From the NCBI RefSeq assembly GCF_900142385.1, contig NZ_FRAQ01000001.1, forward strand, positions 248,001 through 312,000: a stretch of DNA of 64,000 bases, written 5' to 3'. The position numbers and the translations under genes were made by a program. The notes below the pieces were generated by a model that had not been told where the DNA came from, searched no databases, and saw nothing but the letters and a program-made list of their open reading frames with translations. This DNA is from Marinobacter antarcticus. GTDB taxonomy: Bacteria; Pseudomonadota; Gammaproteobacteria; Pseudomonadales; Oleiphilaceae. Positions 26,391 to 34,570 of the stretch are shown in pieces (position 1 is the stretch's first letter; each line of letters starts with the position of its first letter).

Positions 26391-27821
26391 ATGCTGCAAG
26401 CATCCTATCCTTACTATCTGGCTAACGAAGCCCTTACACCGAACCAGGACCTGGCGGTGTATGACAAGTTCACTGGTGAAGTTGCGACCCGTGTCGCGAT
26501 GGCAGATGCGGCTGCGATTGACCGGGCAATCGCAGCCGCTGACGCCGCAACTGAGCCAATGCGCAAGCTGCCGGCCTACAAGCGTCAGGCAATCCTCAAT
26601 CACTGTATCAAGCGCTTCGAGGAGCGTGCAGAAGAGCTGGCTGGCGCCCTCTGTATTGAAGCTGGCAAGCCAATCAAGGATTCGCGTGGTGAAGTGACGC
26701 GCCTGATCGACACTTTCCGTATTGCGGCCGAAGAGGCTGTTCGCATCGGCGGTGAAGTAGTTCCCATGGATATCAGCCCTCGTGCCGAAGGCTACACCGG
26801 TATGTGGAAGCGCGTGCCGATCGGTGCCTGCTCCTTTATTTCGCCGTTCAACTTCCCACTGAATCTGGCAGCGCACAAGGTAGCACCGGCCATTGCAGCG
26901 GGCTGCCCTTTCATCCTGAAGCCGGCAAGCCTAACCCCGATCGGTGCGATCATCATCGGTGAAGTTCTGGCTGAAACCGACCTGCCCAAAGGCGCTTTTT
27001 CCATCTTGCCGTGTCACCGCGACGGTGCCGACCTGTTTACAACCGACGACCGCCTGAAGCTTTTGAGCTTCACAGGTTCTCCCGATGTGGGCTGGCGGCT
27101 GAAGGCAAAAGCTGGCAAAAAGCCTGTTGTTCTGGAGCTGGGCGGTAACGCAGCCTGCATCGTCGACGAAGGCACTGATATCAACGACGCTGTTGCACGC
27201 ATTGTGTTCGGCGCCTACTACCAGTCCGGCCAGAGCTGCATCAGCGTGCAGCGCATTATGGTGCACGAGAAGCACTACGATGAGATACGCGAGAAGCTCT
27301 CCGCTGCCGTGAATGCTCTGGTACACGGCGACCCGAAAAACGAAACCACCTTTATCGGCCCGATGATCTCCGAGAAGGAGGCAACCCGGCTGCACAATTG
27401 GGTTTTGGAAGCTGAAGAATCCGGCGCCAACATTCTGGCTGGTGGCGATCGCGATGGCGCCATGCTGCAGGCAACTCTGCTGGAGAACGTAGACCCGGCT
27501 CAAAACGTAAACACTCAAGAAGCGTTCGGCCCAGTGGCAATTCTGTCCAGGTTCACCGACTTTGATGCGGCACTGAAGGAAGTGAACAATTCTGACTTCG
27601 GGCTGCAGGCCGGCATCTTTACCCGCGACATTTACAAGATTCAAAAAGCCTGGAACGAGCTGGAAGTTGGCGGCGTGGTGATTGGTGATGTTCCGTCATG
27701 GCGGGTAGACCACATGCCATATGGCGGTGTTAAGGACAGCGGCCTGGGTCGTGAAGGCGTTCGCTATGCGATCGAAGATATGACCGAGCTGCGCCTATTG
27801 GTTATACGCGACCCCAAGTAA
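26391..27821 (+). CDS. Aldehyde dehydrogenase, probable succinate-semialdehyde dehydrogenase
   Basis: 476-residue NAD(P)-dependent aldehyde dehydrogenase. Catalytic Glu is in LELGGNAAC and Cys in QSGQSCISVQRI; PFNFPLNLAAHKVAPAIAAG is the cofactor-site region. It is the first gene behind the double HpaR-type operator, and HpaI makes succinic semialdehyde, so conversion to succinate is the natural role. The family also includes lactaldehyde and glycolaldehyde dehydrogenases, so the substrate is inferred from context. Confidence 0.8.
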   Translation: MLQASYPYYLANEALTPNQDLAVYDKFTGEVATRVAMADAAAIDRAIAAADAATEPMRKLPAYKRQAILNHCIKRFEERAEELAGALCIEAGKPIKDSRGEVTRLIDTFRIAAEEAVRIGGEVVPMDISPRAEGYTGMWKRVPIGACSFISPFNFPLNLAAHKVAPAIAAGCPFILKPASLTPIGAIIIGEVLAETDLPKGAFSILPCHRDGADLFTTDDRLKLLSFTGSPDVGWRLKAKAGKKPVVLELGGNAACIVDEGTDINDAVARIVFGAYYQSGQSCISVQRIMVHEKHYDEIREKLSAAVNALVHGDPKNETTFIGPMISEKEATRLHNWVLEAEESGANILAGGDRDGAMLQATLLENVDPAQNVNTQEAFGPVAILSRFTDFDAALKEVNNSDFGLQAGIFTRDIYKIQKAWNELEVGGVVIGDVPSWRVDHMPYGGVKDSGLGREGVRYAIEDMTELRLLVIRDPK

Positions 27822-27878
27822 GTGCTTTCTGGTGCCGCCCATTGCGGCTGCGTCGATTGCCTAAACGGCTGAGATACG

Positions 27879-29063
27879 TTGAAACCGACACCACCTGTTG
27901 CTCTGCTGGCATTGATCGCCATGGCCAGCCCGCTGGCCCTGAATGCCTTCGTGCCGGCGATGCCTGATGCAGCCGCTGCGCTGGATGCGGATATTGCCAC
28001 CATTCAGCTGACCTTCACCTTCTATCTGCTGACACTGGCAATCGGACAGTTGATCACCGGACCGCTGGCAGACTATTTCGGTCGTCGGCAGGTGCTGCTG
28101 ACCGGCCTTGGTCTGCACACTGTTGGCAGCCTGTTTGCTGCCTCGGCTGATGGCGTTGATATGCTGATTGTTGGGCGCGTCCTGCAGGCGCTGGGCGGCA
28201 GCACCTGCATGGCACTGGTTCGCGCCATCATTCTTGATGTACATGGCCGTCAGGGTGCAGCTGGCCGCATGGGTTATGTGGTTATGGCCATTGCCATTGC
28301 GCAGGCGATCGCACCAACCATCGGTGGTTATCTGAACCTATGGAGCGGATGGAACTCTATATTTTATCTATCTGTTTTCATGGGTGCTCTGGTCTGGCTG
28401 CTGGCTCTGCGGATGCTACCCGAAACCAGCAACGTGCGCAGTGACAGCCTGCACCTTCGCGGCATTCTTGAGCGCTATCGAGACGTACTAGGCTCTAGGC
28501 AATATCTGGGTTATGTGCTCTCGACCACGGCAGTGGCGGCAGCTTTCTATCTTTTTGTTGGCAGCAGCCCTTACATTGTGACGGATCAGCTAGGAGGCAA
28601 CTCGGCCCAGTTCGGAAGCTGGTTTCTGATTGTATCGCTAGCCTTCATGGCGGGTAGTTTTCTGTCAACGCGCCTGGCACAGGCGTTCAGTGTTGACCAG
28701 ATGATACTCAGCGGAAACCTGATTTCACTGCTAGGAGCGGCCTTGCTGATGGGCCTGTCAGTGCTCCATCAGCTCAGCTTTGCCGGCTTGTTTCTGCCGA
28801 TGGCGCTGCTTATATTCGGCCGTGGTCTAAGCCAACCCAACGCCCAGTCAGCAGCCATCAACAGCAGTGACAGCTCAGCCGGAACCGCATCAGGACTGAT
28901 GGGCTTTATTCAGCTAGTAACCGGTGCCGCCATCGCCCAGCTGGTGCCTGTCCTGCTGGAACATAACACTACACTGATATTCGGATGCATATTGGTAGCC
29001 CCTATAATCGCCCTGTTGGCACACTTTAGCGCCTGGCACCGAAGACACGACAGAACTGCCTGA
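27879..29063 (+). CDS. MFS transporter, Bcr/CflA-like
   Basis: 394-residue major facilitator protein with about 12 membrane helices. LTFTFYLLTLAIGQLITGPLADYFGRRQVL is the Bcr/CflA form of motif A. It probably starts at TTG 27879 after GAGAT. Such carriers usually export drugs; inside a homoprotocatechuate operon it may export pathway intermediates or import the aromatic acid, replacing HpaX. That role is inference from position. Confidence 0.8.
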   Translation: MKPTPPVALLALIAMASPLALNAFVPAMPDAAAALDADIATIQLTFTFYLLTLAIGQLITGPLADYFGRRQVLLTGLGLHTVGSLFAASADGVDMLIVGRVLQALGGSTCMALVRAIILDVHGRQGAAGRMGYVVMAIAIAQAIAPTIGGYLNLWSGWNSIFYLSVFMGALVWLLALRMLPETSNVRSDSLHLRGILERYRDVLGSRQYLGYVLSTTAVAAAFYLFVGSSPYIVTDQLGGNSAQFGSWFLIVSLAFMAGSFLSTRLAQAFSVDQMILSGNLISLLGAALLMGLSVLHQLSFAGLFLPMALLIFGRGLSQPNAQSAAINSSDSSAGTASGLMGFIQLVTGAAIAQLVPVLLEHNTTLIFGCILVAPIIALLAHFSAWHRRHDRTA

Positions 29064-29105
29064 TAATGGTTATGGAAACCCACAACGACAAAAGAGGAAA
29101 ACCTC

Positions 29106-30032
29106 ATGGGTAAGCTCGCATTAGCTGCAAAAATCACGCATGTACCATCCATGTACCTGTCCGAGCTGGACGGCCCGCAGAAGGGCTTTCGCCAGAAAGC
29201 CATCGACGGCCATATCGAGATCGGGCGCCGCTGCCGCGAACTGGGCGTGGATACCATTGTCGTATTCGATACCCATTGGTTGGTGAACGCCAACTACCAC
29301 ATCAATTGTGGCGCCCACTTCAAAGGCAACTACACCAGTGGTGAACTGCCCCACTTCATCTCCAATATGAAGTTTGAATACGACGGGAACCCTGAGCTGG
29401 GCAAACTGCTGGCCGCCGAATGCAATGCTCAGGGCGTGGAAACACTGGCGCATGACAAGACCACCCTCGATCCTGAGTACGGCACTCTCGTACCGATGCG
29501 CTATATGAACGAAGACCGCCATTTCAAGGTGATCTCGGTCTCTGCAATGTGTACCGTGCACTACCTGAATGACAGTGCCCGCCTGGGCTGGGCAATGCGT
29601 AAGGCGATCGAAGAGCATTATGATGGCACCGTGGCTATTTTTGCCAGCGGCTCGCTGTCTCATCGCTTTGCCCAGAACGGTCAGGCACCGAAGTTCGCCA
29701 CCAAGACCTGGTCTCCGTTCCTGGAACGCCTGGATCACAGTGTGGTTCGGATGTGGGAAAACGGCGAGTGGGAAGACTTCTGTGAAATGCTGCCCGAATA
29801 CGCCGTAAAAGGTCACGGTGAAGGCTTTATGCACGACACCGCCATGCTGCTGGGCGCACTGGGCTGGTCCGAATACGACCAGAAAGCGGAAGTACTGACC
29901 CCTTACTTCGGCAGCTCAGGAACTGGCCAGATTAACGCCGTATTCCCGGTATCTCAGGTCAGCGGCGATAAGGTTCCTGCTCCGCAGGCCTCGGTCACCG
30001 AGTCCTTTATTCCTGGTTCAAGCCGCATCTGA
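29106..30032 (+). CDS. hpaD: Homoprotocatechuate 2,3-dioxygenase HpaD
   Basis: 308-residue extradiol dioxygenase of the LigB superfamily (type III), nearly colinear with E. coli HpaD/HpcB: GKLALAAKITHVPSMYLSEL, VVFDTHWLVN and EYGTLVPMRYMNED are shared almost residue for residue. It opens homoprotocatechuate with O2 to 5-carboxymethyl-2-hydroxymuconate semialdehyde, using non-haem Fe(II) bound by conserved His and Glu. A C-terminal extension of about 25 residues follows GTGQINAVFP. Last gene of its operon. Confidence 0.95.
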   Translation: MGKLALAAKITHVPSMYLSELDGPQKGFRQKAIDGHIEIGRRCRELGVDTIVVFDTHWLVNANYHINCGAHFKGNYTSGELPHFISNMKFEYDGNPELGKLLAAECNAQGVETLAHDKTTLDPEYGTLVPMRYMNEDRHFKVISVSAMCTVHYLNDSARLGWAMRKAIEEHYDGTVAIFASGSLSHRFAQNGQAPKFATKTWSPFLERLDHSVVRMWENGEWEDFCEMLPEYAVKGHGEGFMHDTAMLLGALGWSEYDQKAEVLTPYFGSSGTGQINAVFPVSQVSGDKVPAPQASVTESFIPGSSRI

Positions 30033-30053
30033 GGGTAAACATCGGACGCTATA

Positions 30054-30075
30054 ACGGCCTGCAACTGCAGGCCGT
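30054..30075 (+). terminator. Hairpin after hpaD
   Basis: ACGGCCTGCA / TGCAGGCCGT, a nearly perfect stem with a very short loop, 21 bases after the hpaD stop. No clear T-run; probably a transcript-end hairpin. Confidence 0.5.
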
Positions 30076-30439
30076 ATTGGTCACCTGCAACTCATTGGCG
30101 GCACTGGCGCTAACGCGACAGCCTGCGGCTTGGTCCTGATTCAACCTGGCACAGATTATTGATTGCTTTTTGATCAACAACACGGGGCGGTGGTGAGCTG
30201 GGATAACTCGGGTTAAATATAGAAAAGTGCAATAATAAACCAGAATTATACATTTCCTGCACAAGCTTCACTCCGCATAATTGAGTCAGTCTTTCATGGA
30301 TCATTATCAAAGTTATTGTTCGGGTAACGACTCGAAGGCCATCACATACGGATAAAAAAGCGGATTACCAATAAGAAGCAGAGCCAACCAGTCCCGGTAT
30401 CATCCGGCCGGACCTAAAAAACAAAAAGGAGAAGTAACA
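30076..30439. other. Non-coding region upstream of the flavin monooxygenase
   Basis: About 360 bases with no credible gene. It should hold the promoter for the monooxygenase. No copy of the HpaR palindrome is visible, which suggests different control, possibly by HpaA. AAAAGGAGAAG gives a strong ribosome site just before 30440. Confidence 0.5.
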
Positions 30440-32341
30440 ATGCAGTTTCACCATCACGGATACGTATCCACCGACCCGAGAGTCGAGGAGGCGGCTGGCA
30501 CGGGCATTGATCGCCCCGAGGCGCTACCGGATTTTGTGGATGTTCTTATCGTCGGCAGCGGGCCGGCCGGCGTGATTGCCGCCGCTCAGTTGGCGAAATT
30601 CCCGAACATCACTACCCGAATCGTCGAGCGGCGACCCGGACGACTTGAAATCGGCCAGGCCGATGGCATCCAGGCACGCAGTGTCGAGACATTCCAGGCG
30701 TTCGGTTTTGCCGAAAGAATCACCGCCGAGGCCTACCGTATTACCGAGATGGCCTTTTGGGCCCCGGACGCCAATAACCCGGCGCACATTACCCGCTCCT
30801 CGGTGGCCCCGGATGACGCCACCGGTGAAATCAGCGAGTTTCCCCATCTGATCGTCAACCAGGCAAGGGTTCTCGATTACTTCGCCGAGTTCGCCAGAAA
30901 CGCCCCCGCCCGGCTGACCCCCGACCACGGTCTGGAATTCGTGGGGCTGACGATTCACGACGGCGAGGACTATCCCGTCGAAGTAACATTGCGCCATACC
31001 GCCGGCGATAAAGAAGGCCAGGAATGCACGGTGAAAGCCAAATACGTCGTCGGTTGCGATGGCGCTCACAGTCGCGTTCGTGAGTCGATTGGCCGCAAGC
31101 ATATCGGCGCGGTCTCGAATCATGCCTGGGGTGTCATGGATGTGCTGGCCAACACCGACTTCCCGGACATTCGCACCAAGTGTGCCATTCAGTCATCAAC
31201 TGGCGGCAGTATTTTGCACATTCCCCGCGAAGGCGGTCACCTGTTCCGGATGTACGTCGACCTCGGCGAAGTCGCCAAGGATGACAACCGGCAGGTACGC
31301 CAGACCACCCTGGAAACCACCATCGCCAAGGCCAACCAGATCCTGCACCCCTATACCCTGGAAGTGAAGGACTGCGCCTGGTACGCCGTTTACGAAGTTG
31401 GCCACCGAGTGACCGACAAATTCGATGATGTGCCCCCCGGCGAAGAAGGCTCCCGGGCTCCGCGGGTATTTATCACCGGTGACGCCTGCCACACCCACAG
31501 CGCCAAAGCTGGCCAGGGCATGAATGTGTCCATGCAGGATGGTTGGAACATCGCCTGGAAGCTGGGCCATGTGCTCTCCGGCATCGCGCCCGAATCTCTG
31601 CTCAGTACCTATTCGAGTGAACGCCAGGTTGTCGCGCAGAACCTGATCGACTTCGATCGGGAATGGTCGAGCTTGATGGCCAAGCCCGCAGAGGAGTTCG
31701 AGGATCCGAAAGAACTTTCAGATTTCTATGTCAAAACCGCGGAATTTCCGGCGGGCTTCATGACCGAGTACACAGAGTCGATGATTACTGGCACCACAGA
31801 ACATCAGAACCTGGCCACTGGCTTCCCCGTTGGCAAACGGTTCAAATCGGAGCGGGTGACGCGCGTTTGTGATGGTAATGATGTCCATCTGGGTCACCAT
31901 GCTACCGCCGACGGCCGTTGGCGGATCTATGCCTTCGCGGACAAGGCGCGCCCCGGAGAGGATTCCCGTTTGTCCGCCTGGGCGGAATGGCTATCCAGCT
32001 CACCCGACTCGCCGGTTGTGAAGTACACCCCCGAGGGCTGGGATCTGGACAGCATCTTCGACGTCAAGGTGATCTACCAACAACCCCATGGTGAGATCGA
32101 ATTTGGCCCGAACATACCGGCCGTTTTTGCGCCAAAGGTGGGGCCCTTCCAGGTGACTGACTATGAAAAGGTCTACGCTATCGATCCGGAAGTCGACATT
32201 TTCGAAACCCGCGGTATCGACAGAAACGGGGCCGTTGTCGTAGTGCGACCGGACCATTATGTTTCGCAGGTGCTCTCATTTAGTGACGCTGATGAGCTTG
32301 CCACGTTCTTCGATGGAACCCTGTACCGCCGCTCCCTGTGA
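30440..32341 (+). CDS. FAD-dependent aromatic monooxygenase, 3-hydroxybenzoate 4-monooxygenase (MobA)-like
   Basis: 633-residue flavoprotein hydroxylase of the phenol 2-monooxygenase / MobA group. GSGPAG (39-44) binds the FAD ADP moiety, GCDGAHSRVRES is the DG motif, ITGDACHTHSAKAGQGMN is the GD motif, and a C-terminal thioredoxin-like dimerisation domain follows. MobA para-hydroxylates 3-hydroxybenzoate. Beside hpaD and without HpaBC, the natural reaction would be 3-hydroxyphenylacetate (or 4-hydroxyphenylacetate) to homoprotocatechuate. 3-Hydroxybenzoate remains possible, but no protocatechuate genes are in the window. Confidence 0.85.
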   Translation: MQFHHHGYVSTDPRVEEAAGTGIDRPEALPDFVDVLIVGSGPAGVIAAAQLAKFPNITTRIVERRPGRLEIGQADGIQARSVETFQAFGFAERITAEAYRITEMAFWAPDANNPAHITRSSVAPDDATGEISEFPHLIVNQARVLDYFAEFARNAPARLTPDHGLEFVGLTIHDGEDYPVEVTLRHTAGDKEGQECTVKAKYVVGCDGAHSRVRESIGRKHIGAVSNHAWGVMDVLANTDFPDIRTKCAIQSSTGGSILHIPREGGHLFRMYVDLGEVAKDDNRQVRQTTLETTIAKANQILHPYTLEVKDCAWYAVYEVGHRVTDKFDDVPPGEEGSRAPRVFITGDACHTHSAKAGQGMNVSMQDGWNIAWKLGHVLSGIAPESLLSTYSSERQVVAQNLIDFDREWSSLMAKPAEEFEDPKELSDFYVKTAEFPAGFMTEYTESMITGTTEHQNLATGFPVGKRFKSERVTRVCDGNDVHLGHHATADGRWRIYAFADKARPGEDSRLSAWAEWLSSSPDSPVVKYTPEGWDLDSIFDVKVIYQQPHGEIEFGPNIPAVFAPKVGPFQVTDYEKVYAIDPEVDIFETRGIDRNGAVVVVRPDHYVSQVLSFSDADELATFFDGTLYRRSL

Positions 32342-32379
32342 TCAAGGCGGCGGTGAAAATCAACAACCGCTGCGCTTAC

Positions 32380-32420
32380 TGCATCTGTGTCAGCCCGGAT
32401 ACCGGGCTGACACAGATGCA
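32380..32420. terminator. 19-bp perfect hairpin between convergent genes
   Basis: Arms 32380-32398 and 32402-32420 are exact reverse complements with an ATA loop. It lies between the stops of the monooxygenase (plus) and the livF fusion (minus). No T-run on either side, but it is a very stable bidirectional barrier. Confidence 0.7.
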
Positions 32421-32425
32421 CCCCG

Positions 32426-33790
32426 TCACATCCCCAGATAAGCCTCACGTACTTTCTCATTACTAAGCAACTCACGGCCAGAGCCTTCTATTACCACTCG
32501 GCCGGTTTCCAGCACGTAACCACGATCAGCAAGCGCCAGCGCCTGGGAGGCATTCTGCTCCACCAGAAAGATGGTGATGCCTTCGTTTTTAAGCTCTTTG
32601 ACGATGTTGAAGATCTCTTCAATGATCAGCGGCGCCAGCCCCATGCTGGGCTCGTCCAACAGCAACAGCCTGGGCTTTGCCATCAGCGCCCGACCCATGG
32701 CCAGCATCTGCTGCTGGCCGCCAGACAGTTCGCCCGCCAGGTTGCGGCGTTTCTGCCGCAGTATGGGGAATTTCTCATACATGCGCTCAAGGTCGTCTTC
32801 CACTTCCGGACTGCGACCACGGGTGTAGGCGCCCAACAGCAGATTGTCCTCAACACTCAGATCTTTGAATACCTGCCGGCCTTCTGGCACCTGAACGATG
32901 CCACTGGCAACCCGCTGATCCGTAGTAATTTTCAGCAGATCTTTACCCTCGAAGGTAATGCTGCCGCTGTCTGTCGGCTGCAGGCCAGAGATCGTCATTA
33001 GCAGTGTCGACTTGCCCGCACCGTTGGCGCCAACCAGGGAAACGATTTCACCGCTATTGATGCGAATATCAACGCCGTGGAGCGCTTCGATCTGGCCATA
33101 GGAGGTTTTCAGGCCCTTGATCGTCAGCATTTCCTCAGTGGCGTGCTGTGCAGTCCTACGCGGCGCGTGATGCAGCCCCAGGCCACCCAGGCGCTCCGGC
33201 GTGTAGCTCACGATGCGATGACGTAGTTCGCGGAATTCATCCCGCACCCGCTCGCCAAACAGCGGATCGTTAGCCTGGTCACGGGATTCAATAATCAGGT
33301 GCCAGTCATCTTCACTCAGAAGTTTGCGGGCCCGGGGTATGACAACGCCTTCCTCTTTTTTGATGTGCTTGCGCAAGGCTTCGGTAAACCGTGCCAGCGC
33401 GTGACTGAAGTCCTCCCGGCCGTCAGGCCAGCGCTCCATGCATACCATTAGCAGATGGCGCAGCTCGTTGATCTTCTGGTCGCCAATCACGTAGCCGTGA
33501 GCGAGCTTATCCAGCAGCGGTTTGGTTTCCGGCGACTTTTCTCCCAGCACGCGGTACAGCACTATCTCCTCGGGAGAACTGTGCACACGCCGGGCAAAAT
33601 GCTGAACGTAATCGAAGATGTTATTAAACAGCGTTTCATCGGGCTGCTGTTCATTGATGTTCATGTCGTGCTGAAGCTCATCCAGCAAATCCAGTATGCG
33701 CCACAGGGCCTGATGTTCCTGAACAATCGTACTGATGGCTTGCAGGCTGTAGCTGTCTTCAGACGCAACGTTGGTCGGTGTTTGTGTCAT
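32426..33790 (-). CDS. livF: Hemerythrin domain fused to LivF-type ABC transporter ATPase
   Basis: 454 residues in one open frame. Residues about 17-190 are a hemerythrin/HHE-like four-helix domain with likely iron ligands His26, His70, Glu74/75, His98, His142 and Glu146/147 (RKHIKKEE). Residues 221-454 are a full LivF ATPase: Walker A GANGAGKST (254-262), signature LSGGQ (355-359), Walker B LLLLDE (375-380). Met221 sits exactly where a normal LivF begins, with GAGG just upstream (33130), so a short LivF might also be made. Last gene of livKHMGF. Hemerythrin domains bind O2 or sense redox; a link to uptake is inference. The second LivF in this window lacks the domain. Confidence 0.88.
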   Translation of the reverse strand: MTQTPTNVASEDSYSLQAISTIVQEHQALWRILDLLDELQHDMNINEQQPDETLFNNIFDYVQHFARRVHSSPEEIVLYRVLGEKSPETKPLLDKLAHGYVIGDQKINELRHLLMVCMERWPDGREDFSHALARFTEALRKHIKKEEGVVIPRARKLLSEDDWHLIIESRDQANDPLFGERVRDEFRELRHRIVSYTPERLGGLGLHHAPRRTAQHATEEMLTIKGLKTSYGQIEALHGVDIRINSGEIVSLVGANGAGKSTLLMTISGLQPTDSGSITFEGKDLLKITTDQRVASGIVQVPEGRQVFKDLSVEDNLLLGAYTRGRSPEVEDDLERMYEKFPILRQKRRNLAGELSGGQQQMLAMGRALMAKPRLLLLDEPSMGLAPLIIEEIFNIVKELKNEGITIFLVEQNASQALALADRGYVLETGRVVIEGSGRELLSNEKVREAYLGM

Positions 33791-33811
33791 TATGGTTATC
33801 CCTCGCTCCGT

Positions 33812-34570
33812 TTAACCGCCCAGATAGGCTGCGATCACGTCCGGGTTTGCACGAATCTGTTCCGGCGTGCCTTCCGCCAGTACGCGCCCGTAGTTAAGCA
33901 CCAGCAAACGGTCAGAAATACCCATCACCAGTTTCATGTCGTGCTCTACCAGCATCACGGTAATGCCCTGCTCGGCAATCTTGCGGATCAGCTCTTCCAG
34001 CGCAGCGGTTTCCACGGCGTTCAGGCCAGCGGCCGGCTCATCCAGAAGAATGATTTTCGGCTCCGCCGCCAGAGCGCGGGCAATCTCCAGCCGTTTCAGC
34101 GCGCCATAAGACATCGCTGAGGCTTCGGTGTTGAGGTACTCGCCACAACCGACAAACTCCATCAATTCAGCTGACTTCTCCCGCGCGGCTTTTTCACCCC
34201 GAGTGAGCGCAGGCAAACGGAACAGAGTGGTTAACAGATTGCTTTTCAGGGTCAGGTGCCGGCCCAGCATCACATTTTCAATGGCCGTCATGTTCATACA
34301 GATCTGCATCTGCTGGAACGTGCGACACATGCCCCGTTCTGCCAGCTGATTAGGCTCAAGCTTCGCGATGCTTTCGCCGTTCAGCTTCACTTCGCCGCCG
34401 GTGGGCGTATACAGACCTGTGATCAGGTTGAACAACGTGGTTTTACCGGCACCGTTGGGGCCGATAACCGAGTACACCTGGCCCGCATCCACCGAGAAAC
34501 TCACACCTTCTACGGCATGTACGCCACCAAAAGCCTTGGACAGTTTATTAACTTCCACCAGAGCGGTCAT
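33812..34570 (-). CDS. livG: Branched-chain-type ABC transporter ATP-binding protein LivG
   Basis: 252-residue ATPase subunit. Walker A is GPNGAGKTT, followed by the LivG-specific RTFQQMQICMNMTAIENVMLG segment. The signature is the variant MSYGALKRLEIARAL rather than LSGGQ, usual for this subfamily, and the Walker B is IILLDEP. Overlaps livM by ATGA (34567-34570) and is followed by the livF fusion after 21 bases. Confidence 0.93.
   Translation of the reverse strand: MTALVEVNKLSKAFGGVHAVEGVSFSVDAGQVYSVIGPNGAGKTTLFNLITGLYTPTGGEVKLNGESIAKLEPNQLAERGMCRTFQQMQICMNMTAIENVMLGRHLTLKSNLLTTLFRLPALTRGEKAAREKSAELMEFVGCGEYLNTEASAMSYGALKRLEIARALAAEPKIILLDEPAAGLNAVETAALEELIRKIAEQGITVMLVEHDMKLVMGISDRLLVLNYGRVLAEGTPEQIRANPDVIAAYLGG

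Noticed and set aside
32426..33790. Possibility that the hemerythrin-LivF fusion is a sequencing frameshift
   Set aside because: The two domains are in one uninterrupted frame with a sensible linker of about 30 residues. A simple indel would not place both domains in the same frame without a stop, though loss of a stop by base error cannot be fully excluded.
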